DNA from: Verrucomicrobiota bacterium
GTDB lineage: Bacteria; Verrucomicrobiota; Verrucomicrobiia; Chthoniobacterales; UBA10450
Assembly (NCBI GenBank): GCA_003218525.1
Contig: QHNU01000104.1
Coordinates: 11,514-17,656, forward strand
Length of the DNA: 6,143 nt
Direction: 5' to 3'
Positions 1 through 5,251 of this stretch are shown one piece after another (the first letter of the stretch is position 1; each line of letters starts with the position of its first letter). The notes under the pieces were generated by a model. The model saw only the letters and a program-made list of their open reading frames with translations. It did no database searches and was not told the DNA's origin. Both the position numbers and the translations under genes were made by a program.

Positions 1-228
1 AAGCCCTGTGCTGACGTTAAGATCAAAAATACCAACGGAACCCAAGAAAGTCACCGCTCCGAGGGCCGGGTTCAAATCTCCAGCTCCATTATCGAGAATT
101 GTGACGGTATTGGAGCCGCCGTCAGAAAGAGTCAGGGTGGGAACTGCTCGAGCCGGCTGAGACAAAAACCCTAACATACTTACTGCCCCTATTGTCATTA
201 ACCAGTTATACTTTTTCATAAGCTTCAT
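1..228 (-). CDS. Secreted protein, candidate PEP-CTERM substrate (N-terminal 76 codons; 3' end outside window)
   Basis: The frame is open from the start codon to the window edge, so the C-terminus is missing. The visible N-terminus is a classical signal peptide: basic start (MKLMKKYNW), hydrophobic core (LMTIGAVSMLGFLS) and a PARA cleavage site after residue 28. The mature part begins VPTLTLSDGG and is rich in Gly, Asn, Asp, Thr and Val, as in an extracellular beta-strand protein; the pattern SDGGSNTVTILDNGAGD followed by a TFLGSVG-type strand resembles N-termini of PEP-CTERM proteins as I remember them. A PEP-CTERM tail cannot be checked here. Start choice: an in-frame ATG also exists at 243, but the sigma-54 promoter would start transcription near 240, and GGAG (238-241) sits 9 bases before the ATG at 228; ATG 219 is a further possibility. 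The adjacent prsK-prsR-prsT cluster supports a PEP-CTERM role. The function of the mature protein is unknown. Confidence 0.72.
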   Translation of the reverse strand, partial: MKLMKKYNWLMTIGAVSMLGFLSQPARAVPTLTLSDGGSNTVTILDNGAGDLNPALGAVTFLGSVGIFDLNVSTGL

Positions 229-237
229 TCTTCTATT

Positions 238-241
238 CTCC
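238..241 (-). promoter_or_regulatory. Shine-Dalgarno sequence GGAG deciding the start at 228
   Basis: GGAG lies 9 bases before the ATG at 228. The ATG at 243 has no purine-rich sequence in front of it (CTGCTGCATCCT) and overlaps the predicted transcription start. If transcription began at exactly 240 the GGAG would lose its first base; a start at 241 or 242 keeps it whole. The leader is unusually short in either case. Confidence 0.5.
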
Positions 242-250
242 ATAGGATGC

Positions 251-266
251 AGCAGGGTCTGTGCCA
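251..266 (-). promoter_or_regulatory. Sigma-54 (-24/-12) promoter of the secreted-protein gene
   Basis: Read on the minus strand the site is TGGCACAGACCCTGCT. It matches the sigma-54 consensus TGGCACG-N4-TTGCW at all six TGGCAC positions and at TGCT, and has the required GG-N10-GC spacing (GG at 265-264, GC at 253-252). Transcription would start about 12 bases further on, near 240, leaving a leader of roughly 12-13 bases before the ATG at 228. Sigma-54 promoters need an AAA+ activator, and one with the GAFTGA loop (PrsR) is encoded in the same window. The assignment rests on sequence match, position and context. Confidence 0.72.
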
Positions 267-362
267 TTGGAACAGCCATAGACATAAACACAAGACTGCG
301 AGGGATTTGTGTGCGCCTTGTATCATTGGCTAAAATGGTCACGATTGTTAATGCTGTAAAGC

Positions 363-482
363 TTTCCGACGATGTTGAACTTAGAGGACCTGAATTGAGT
401 GCGTAAGTTGCGTGAAATTAGCAACATACCACGTTTAACCAGGAAGCTGAATTTCCGACGGTTTCCGCTCCGAATGTCGGAA
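363..482. repeat. Threefold TTCCGAC motif, possible activator-binding sites
   Basis: TTTCCGACG occurs as a direct repeat at 363-371 and 452-460. The core TTCCGAC is present a third time inverted, as GTCGGAA at 476-482. The copies at 453-459 and 476-482 thus form a perfect 7-bp inverted repeat with a 16-base spacer. Relative to the predicted transcription start near 240 they lie at about -124 to -242, in or just beyond the usual range for enhancer sites of sigma-54 activators. Binding by PrsR is an inference; I do not know a published PrsR consensus to compare with. Confidence 0.4.
403..429. repeat. Imperfect 9-bp inverted repeat, possible operator
   Basis: GTAAGTTGC (403-411) and GCAACATAC (421-429) pair at 8 of 9 positions around a 9-base spacer. 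It lies between the TTCCGAC motifs, some 165-190 bases upstream of the predicted transcription start. The arm length and centre-to-centre spacing of about 18 bases would fit a dimeric helix-turn-helix protein, but no U-tract follows, so a terminator is unlikely. Chance occurrence is possible. Confidence 0.3.
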
Positions 483-568
483 CTACAAAGTCGCTCCATC
501 AGTAGGCCTCCTGTACAAGGTAATAGCACCGGAAGAGCAAATTGCAAGGAGCACTAGAGAAGACCCGT

Positions 569-592
569 AGCGCCGCGGTAGCTAGTGGCGCT
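569..592 (-). other. Inverted repeat over the prsT stop codon (weak terminator candidate)
   Basis: AGCGCC (569-574) and GGCGCT (587-592) are perfect complements around a 12-base loop that contains the prsT stop codon (582-584). On the minus strand no run of T follows the stem, so it is not a typical intrinsic terminator. It may only be a 3'-end hairpin or chance. Confidence 0.2.
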
Positions 593-1763
593 CCGCATCC
601 GTTAGGACACGGCGAGCTTCCACTGCGAGAGGCGGCTGCAAGCCAGCTTGAAGCGAGGCGTTTAGCGCCTGTTTTCCGTCGTCTTTCTGACCGGCCTGAA
701 ACTGGGACATGCCCAGATAATATAAGGATGTAGGATCGAGAGGCCCCCGTCTCGCGCTCTCCTGCAATAATTGAGCAGCCCGACGAAATTCCTTTCTTTG
801 ATAGCTAATTAGCCCCAGCGTCTTTGAAAGCTCAGGGTCATCGCCGAGGACTTTGCGCGCTCTGTTCGCAAGATCGTAGGCCTTGCTTACGTTTTCGGGT
901 TGTTCTGCATAAATCGCGGCCAGACGTTTTTCGGCAGGGGCAAAATCGGGAAATTGTCGCAGCACGTCGGTGTAAGTTGCAGCTGCTGCTGTCCGGTCAC
1001 CTCGCTTAAGCTGGATGGCTGCGCGCCCCATCAGGGCTGGAACATACTGAGGTTCGGTTGCTAAGACTTTACTAATTTCTGCTTCCGCCGGCGTTGGGTC
1101 GGCATTTGCCTGGTCTAGAAGAGTCAGAGTCAGAAACCTTTTTGCGTCGTCACCCTGCGATGAACCTGCTGCAACCGAACTGACGCGGCGCATCGCTTCC
1201 TGAGCTTCAGCAAGATGACCCAAACTATATGCAGCCCATGCAAAATCATGAAGCGTCGTTGGATCGTCAGCGAGAGAGCGCGCGCTCTCCTGCAAAAGGC
1301 TATAAGCCCAGCTGAAATTCCCGGTTTGATAAGCAATGCGCCCGAGAAAGGCGCCGACTTGAGCATCTGAGGGTGCGAGCTCGCGAGCTTTTTTGGCGTA
1401 GGCGAGTGCCTTTGACGTGTCTTTCAGAGGGCCCGCGTTCAATTGAGCGAGCTTCATCGTAGCCGCGACAAGTCTTGGATTTGCTTTCAGGGCTCGTTCG
1501 TAGGCGTCAGCGGCTTTTGCAGCTGTGCCTTCTTTTTCATATGCTTCCCCGAGGCGCATCAGCGCGACCGGATCATTTGGTCGTTGCTTCAATAACGCTT
1601 CGAGATCGGAGGAGGACAGTTTCTGCGGTGCGCCCTCTTTTGGGCCGAGCAATGCCAATCGCTGGCGTGCTTCATCCTTACCCGGAAAATCAGCTGCAGA
1701 ACCAGCCGCTTTCTCCAGAGCCGCACGCGCCGCCTCCATCCGGCTCATCATGTAATTGGCCAT
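582..1763 (-). CDS. prsT: PrsT-like TPR protein, C-terminal fragment after a frameshift
   Basis: This frame encodes about 393 residues from ATG 1763, but it is open further upstream, to a TGA at 1962-1964. The 39 codons just before the ATG read LDTLGWITYKQGNYEQAADL and on, ideal TPR sequence that continues the protein encoded at 1820-3814 in another frame. I therefore read it as the 3' part of one gene, not a separate one. ATG 1763 has AGGA directly abutting it, too close to serve as a ribosome binding site. The fragment is made of TPR helices, for example LMRLGEAYEKEGTAAKAADA at residues 68-87, and holds two copies of a module with LG-I-Y-Q, LLQESAR and a distal P at residues 139-182 and 315-358. 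It ends in VLTDAERH. Role: TPR scaffold, presumably periplasmic, in PEP-CTERM or exopolysaccharide export. The PrsT name rests on gene order and architecture, so a more general TPR protein is possible. Confidence 0.75.
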   Translation of the reverse strand: MANYMMSRMEAARAALEKAAGSAADFPGKDEARQRLALLGPKEGAPQKLSSSDLEALLKQRPNDPVALMRLGEAYEKEGTAAKAADAYERALKANPRLVAATMKLAQLNAGPLKDTSKALAYAKKARELAPSDAQVGAFLGRIAYQTGNFSWAYSLLQESARSLADDPTTLHDFAWAAYSLGHLAEAQEAMRRVSSVAAGSSQGDDAKRFLTLTLLDQANADPTPAEAEISKVLATEPQYVPALMGRAAIQLKRGDRTAAAATYTDVLRQFPDFAPAEKRLAAIYAEQPENVSKAYDLANRARKVLGDDPELSKTLGLISYQRKEFRRAAQLLQESARRGPLDPTSLYYLGMSQFQAGQKDDGKQALNASLQAGLQPPLAVEARRVLTDAERH

Positions 1764-1819
1764 TCCTAGATGAAACTGAATCTCGGGGCTATCCGGATTT
1801 TTGGCCGCGCTTTGTGCAA

Positions 1820-3814
1820 TTAGATCGGCAGCTTGCTCGTAGTTCCCTTGTTTGTAGGTAATCCAGCCCAGAGTATCCAGGACTGCACCGCTGGATTCGA
1901 CGGCGCGAGCGAACGTGCCTTTTGCGCTAGCTCTGCAGCGCGATTGAGATCGTTCAGCTTTTCAGCGTAGATATAGGCTAGGTTATTCAGTGCCGGGACA
2001 AAGCTGGGATTGAGCGCAAGAAGTTTTTCATAGGTATCACGCGATTTGTCGTAATCCTTCAGTGTGTCATAGATTAGACCGGTGAGGAGCAACGCCTGAC
2101 CGTCGTTTGGTTTTTTGGCCAAAACGGCATTCGATTGATTCAACGCCTCTGAAAGCTTATTTGTACGGATATAGATGGGTATCAAAAGATCATAAGACTG
2201 GGTGAAATTATGATCTAATTCGATCGCCTTGAGCAACGCGGTCTGGGCGAGGTCGAGTTTGTTCTCTGCTACATACAATTTTCCTTGCAGATAATAAGCA
2301 GCGGCGGAATTGGGCTGTTTTTGCAATAGCTTGTTCAGCCGTTCGTGTCCCGCCTCGAAACTCTTGGCTGCAATATCCAAATCGACGAGCTGTTCCATCG
2401 AAGATGGATTTTGGGGTGCCACTTCTGCCGCTTTTTCGAACGCCGCCCGAGCGTCCTCGATCTTGTTTTGCTGCTTCAGTAGAGCGCCCAACAACAAATA
2501 GGGTGTCGCCTCTTGCGGACTCCTTTTGATCTGTTCCTGAAGTACTGTGGCGGCCTCCTCAAAACGGCCGAGCGTTCGATACGCTTCCGCCAGCAGCACC
2601 TCCGCAATCATTAAACCGGGCGACGCCTGCACGACTGCTTTCAGCGGCGCAATGGCTGGCTGGGCATCACCATTTTTAAGATGAAGTTGAGCGTAGAGTA
2701 CGACAGCATCCACGAATCCGGGGCTGAGTCGGACGACTTGATCCAGCTCATCCAACGCCTGGTTCGCGTTATTGTTTTGCAGGTAAGCACGCGCCAATGC
2801 GTACTTGATGAGCGGAACATTAGTATAAGTCCGGTCGAGAGTTTCCAGTGAATCCACCGCTTTTTTTGTCTCATGTTTTGCCACCCAACTATCGGCTTGC
2901 ACTATCCTGCCATCGATGTTTTCAGGGTCGCGACTGAGAACGTTCTGGATTAATTGAAGCGCCTCATCATATTTCTTCTCCTGGTTAGCAATCTTTGCCA
3001 AAGCCGACCAGGCCGGAACGAAATCGGGTGTTTTGGTCGTAAGAGATTTGAGAAAAGTTTTCGCTTCGTCGACCGCTCCGGCCTGAACCTTAAATTGGGC
3101 GAACCTCAATTTTTCTGTCGATCGCGCTGGGCTGAGATTAGCGGCTTGCTCCAACTCAGCGCCCGCGTGCGCAAGGTCCTTTTTTGCAAGATATAAGGTG
3201 CCGAGCGCCGAATGTACCGCAGTGAGATTAGGATCGGCAGCCAGGGCGCGTTGCAGGGCAGCTTCGGCGCCTGCGATATCCGACTTTTTTCCTGCAATCG
3301 CGGCCGAAGCAACCAAGTAATACGCGTTATCTTTGTTGGGGAACTTCTCCAATTGCTCTTCTGTCGCCGCCAGATCCTCCGGCTTCTGAGATGCTTCGAC
3401 CAGCATCAGCAGTGCTTCGCCGTTCTCGGGCATTTTCCCCAAAACAGTCATGGCTTCTTTGCGTGCATCGGGGGCGCGGCCCATTCCCAGATAAACGCGA
3501 GCCAGTTTTAAATGGCTGTCGATGTCATTTGGCGTCAGCTCAACCGCTTTGATTAGGAATCCTCCGGCTCGCAATGGCGCACCTTCGTCGAGCCACATCG
3601 CGCCAAGCCGTGCAAAAGCTTTTGCGTCGCGCTGATCGATTTTGAGCACATTCATGTACTCAATCTTGGCCTTGTCGTATTCGCCAGCTTTGAAGTAACG
3701 TTCACCGCGCTCCGCATATCGCGCCTTTTTTGCCGCAGGCGTACAGCTCACGAGCGTGGCCGTGATAATTGCCAACACGAGCACACGTGAAGAGAAATTG
3801 CTTAATAATTGCAT
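1820..3814 (-). CDS. prsT: PrsT-like TPR lipoprotein, N-terminal part (frameshifted at its 3' end)
   Basis: Begins with a lipoprotein signal peptide: short basic N-region, hydrophobic stretch VLVLAIITATLVSC and a lipobox LVSC with the lipidated Cys at residue 24. Position +2 is Thr, not Asp, so outer-membrane sorting is expected. From about residue 31 onward the protein is a continuous TPR solenoid: about 18 helix pairs, many with the W/L-G-A/Y-A-P pattern (AFARLGAMWLDEG, SALGTLYLAKKDLAHAGAEL, LLLGALLKQQNKIEDARAAF). The last roughly 25 residues (from about 640) are out-of-frame read-through. Joined with the downstream fragment the protein would have about 1077 residues, longer than the roughly 900 I recall for PrsT. 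PrsT family proteins accompany PrsK/PrsR in PEP-CTERM/exopolysaccharide loci and probably scaffold an export complex. The start at 3814 is the first in-frame ATG after a TAA; no Shine-Dalgarno sequence precedes it. It follows prsR by 84 bases, and may be in the same operon. Lipoprotein and TPR are certain; the PrsT name is moderately sure. Confidence 0.85.
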   Translation of the reverse strand: MQLLSNFSSRVLVLAIITATLVSCTPAAKKARYAERGERYFKAGEYDKAKIEYMNVLKIDQRDAKAFARLGAMWLDEGAPLRAGGFLIKAVELTPNDIDSHLKLARVYLGMGRAPDARKEAMTVLGKMPENGEALLMLVEASQKPEDLAATEEQLEKFPNKDNAYYLVASAAIAGKKSDIAGAEAALQRALAADPNLTAVHSALGTLYLAKKDLAHAGAELEQAANLSPARSTEKLRFAQFKVQAGAVDEAKTFLKSLTTKTPDFVPAWSALAKIANQEKKYDEALQLIQNVLSRDPENIDGRIVQADSWVAKHETKKAVDSLETLDRTYTNVPLIKYALARAYLQNNNANQALDELDQVVRLSPGFVDAVVLYAQLHLKNGDAQPAIAPLKAVVQASPGLMIAEVLLAEAYRTLGRFEEAATVLQEQIKRSPQEATPYLLLGALLKQQNKIEDARAAFEKAAEVAPQNPSSMEQLVDLDIAAKSFEAGHERLNKLLQKQPNSAAAYYLQGKLYVAENKLDLAQTALLKAIELDHNFTQSYDLLIPIYIRTNKLSEALNQSNAVLAKKPNDGQALLLTGLIYDTLKDYDKSRDTYEKLLALNPSFVPALNNLAYIYAEKLNDLNRAAELAQKARSLAPSNPAVQSWILWAGLPTNKGTTSKLPI
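1880..1905 (-). pseudogene. prsT: Frameshift site inside prsT
   Basis: Up to about 1895 the first frame reads KARSLAPSN, a normal TPR helix B end; beyond that it degenerates to SWILWAGLPTNKG and stops at 1820. The frame whose codons start one base earlier reads SSGAVLDTLGWITYKQG, the expected next TPR. One missing base (or two extra) around 1895-1905 would join the halves, for example APSN then SSGAVLDTLGW. No canonical X-XXY-YYZ slippery heptamer is visible in the shared open stretch 1820-1961; only an A-AAG tetramer in CAAAAG near 1920 could slip, and that would replace the good TPR sequence ARSLAP by GTFARAV. An assembly or read error or a real inactivating mutation is more likely than recoding. 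Confidence 0.8.
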
Positions 3815-3898
3815 GATGAGTTTTAGTTAAGTGTCGATGTCCAGGCGGCCTGTCGTCAGCTTTAAAAATAGTACGTATTCTTGAACTATTCTGATCAA
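3815..3898 (-). other. Intergenic gap prsR-prsT with weak hairpin and small palindrome
   Basis: Just after the prsR stop the arms AATAGT (3867-3872) and ACTATT (3885-3890) can pair around 12 bases, and on the minus strand the stem runs into five Ts. The stem is all but pure A/U, so termination would be weak at best. Further on, CAGGC-G-GCCTG (3842-3852) is a perfect 11-base palindrome about 30 bases before the prsT start. No sigma-54 element and no convincing sigma-70 promoter was found (TTGATC and TACTAT are 19 bases apart, too far). prsT may be read through from prsKR. Confidence 0.35.
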
Positions 3899-5251
3899 TT
3901 ACTCACGCGAAATCCCAAGCTTTTCCATCAGCTCGTAGAGAGTCGGGCGGATGATACCCAGTTCATTCGCAGCGGAACTGATTTTGCCCAAATGGCGTTT
4001 CAGGGCCTGCTGCACCATTTCTCGTTCCAGGTTTTCTCGCGCTTCTTTCAATGTCGTTGCGGGTAGGCCGTCGCCTTGGGCGCCAAGTTCGAGATCCCGG
4101 GTTGTAATACGCTTACTTTCGGACATAATGACAGCGCGTTTTACGCGGTTTTGCAGCTCGCGAATGTTGCCTGGCCACGAATGACAGTTAATTGAACGCA
4201 AAGCTTCCGGAGCAAAGGAGAGACTCGTCTTGCCATTTTGGACGGCATATCTTTGCAGAAATTCGTGGGCGAGGAGCGACGTATCTTCCCCTCGCTCTCT
4301 CAATGGGGGCAGGCTAATGACGACGACGGCTAGCCGGAAATATAAATCCTCCCGAAAAGTTCCTTTGGCGATCCCGCCTTTGAGATCGGCATTGGTCGCG
4401 GCGATGACCCTGGCATCGCTTTCCAGCTCCTGCCTGCCTCCCACGCGTTGAAACCGCTGTTCTTGAAGAAACCGGAGAAGCTTTACCTGAAGGCGAGCGG
4501 GCAAATCGCCGATTTCATCGAGAAAGATCGTGCCACCTGAGGCCGTTTCGATCAATCCAGGGCGTTGCGTTGTGGCGCCGGTAAAGGCTCCTTTTTCGTG
4601 TCCAAATAATTCGCTCTCAAGCAGGTTTTCAGGGATCGCGTTGCAATTGATTGGCACAAACGGGCCCTCCTTTCGCTGGCTGCGGCGGTGAATCGCAAGA
4701 GCTGCCATTTCCTTTCCGGTACCGCTTTCCCCGAGCAAAAGAACCGGTGCCGTCGTGCCCGCTACTTTTCGGATGAACGCGAAAACACCCTGCATCTGCG
4801 GGCTCGTTCCGAGCATGTCTTCAAAAACGTTGGCGCGGACGCTTCGTTGGACCTCCCGGTATTCGCGTTCGAGATCTGCCAAGTAAACGCATCTGCGCAA
4901 AAGCAATTTCAGCTCATCGGGATCGATCGGTTTGCACAGGAAATCGTAGGCACCCGCGCCAACAGCGTGAAGGGCGTTCTTCTTTTCACCCTGGCCGGAA
5001 ACGATGATAATTTTGGCCGTTTCATCTATGGAGAGCAGCTCCGACAAGGCGGCCAGCCCTTCATCGGAATCGTTGGGTCGCGGTGGCAATCCCAGGTCGA
5101 GCAATGTGGCGGCCGGCTTCGTTCTCTTAAATGCTTCCAACGCCCCCGCACGATCTTCCGCCGACACAATGTCGTAGTCGCTATTTAGCGACCACTTCAT
5201 TTGCGTCTGAATGACCTCATCGTCATCGACCAGGAGTAGAACCGGTTTCAT
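3899..5251 (-). CDS. prsR: PEP-CTERM system sigma-54-dependent response regulator PrsR
   Basis: Complete, 450 residues, the usual length for NtrC-type regulators. Receiver domain at about 1-120: acidic pocket D9-D11, phospho-acceptor D52 in LLDLGLPP, switch Ser85 and Lys107 in CKPIDP. AAA+ domain at about 145-375: Walker A GESGTGKE (174-181), GAFTGA loop (221-226) that contacts sigma-54, Walker B TIFLDEIGDL (241-250), the FREDLYFRL and PLRER segments (299-320) and WPGNIREL (359-366). A Fis-type helix-turn-helix follows at about 415-441 (SSAANELGIIRPTLYELMEK). The LDLGLPP-x-P receiver motif, the AYDFLCKPIDPDEL segment and the C-terminal RPTLYELMEKLGI are characteristic of PrsR, not of generic NtrC. 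All catalytic residues are present. PrsR is phosphorylated by PrsK and, in the PEP-CTERM systems studied, activates sigma-54 promoters of PEP-CTERM genes. The start ATG overlaps the prsK stop by 4 bases (ATGA), implying translational coupling; only a weak GAAAG precedes it. The likely local target promoter is at 251-266. Confidence 0.93.
   Translation of the reverse strand: MKPVLLLVDDDEVIQTQMKWSLNSDYDIVSAEDRAGALEAFKRTKPAATLLDLGLPPRPNDSDEGLAALSELLSIDETAKIIIVSGQGEKKNALHAVGAGAYDFLCKPIDPDELKLLLRRCVYLADLEREYREVQRSVRANVFEDMLGTSPQMQGVFAFIRKVAGTTAPVLLLGESGTGKEMAALAIHRRSQRKEGPFVPINCNAIPENLLESELFGHEKGAFTGATTQRPGLIETASGGTIFLDEIGDLPARLQVKLLRFLQEQRFQRVGGRQELESDARVIAATNADLKGGIAKGTFREDLYFRLAVVVISLPPLRERGEDTSLLAHEFLQRYAVQNGKTSLSFAPEALRSINCHSWPGNIRELQNRVKRAVIMSESKRITTRDLELGAQGDGLPATTLKEARENLEREMVQQALKRHLGKISSAANELGIIRPTLYELMEKLGISRE

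Larger units (their letters stand above)
267..581. other. Intergenic region between prsT and the secreted-protein gene
   Basis: About 315 bases without a convincing gene. One open frame (547 to 323, minus strand, TTG start) crosses it, but it has no ribosome binding site and its composition is not protein-like. The region is the natural place for upstream activator sites of the sigma-54 promoter at 251-266. It holds the TTCCGAC motifs (363-482), the inverted repeat at 403-429, and a smaller one, ACACAA (288-293) with TTGTGT (307-312), about 50-70 bases upstream of the predicted transcription start. No tRNA, clear riboswitch or strong terminator was recognised. Confidence 0.6.

Noticed and set aside
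321..333. IHF-like site TATCATTGGCTAA between the motifs and the sigma-54 promoter
   Set aside because: Position would suit DNA bending, but it misses two consensus positions and such matches are common in AT-rich intergenic DNA.
323..547. 74-codon open frame on the minus strand across the intergenic region
   Set aside because: It needs a TTG start with no ribosome binding site, shows no domain or signal, and covers the likely regulatory region of the downstream gene.
569..592. Intrinsic terminator of prsT
   Set aside because: The stem is only 6 bp with a 12-base loop and no U-tract; kept as a low-confidence stem-loop only.
1910..1925. Programmed -1 frameshift on CAAAAG in prsT
   Set aside because: There is no X-XXY-YYZ heptamer, and slipping here would replace the well-formed TPR sequence ARSLAPSN with GTFARAVE; a later indel gives the better protein.
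4688..5188. 166-codon open frame on the plus strand inside prsR
   Set aside because: It is antisense to the receiver and AAA+ coding sequence, whose motifs are all intact; the translation resembles no protein and simply mirrors codon bias of prsR.
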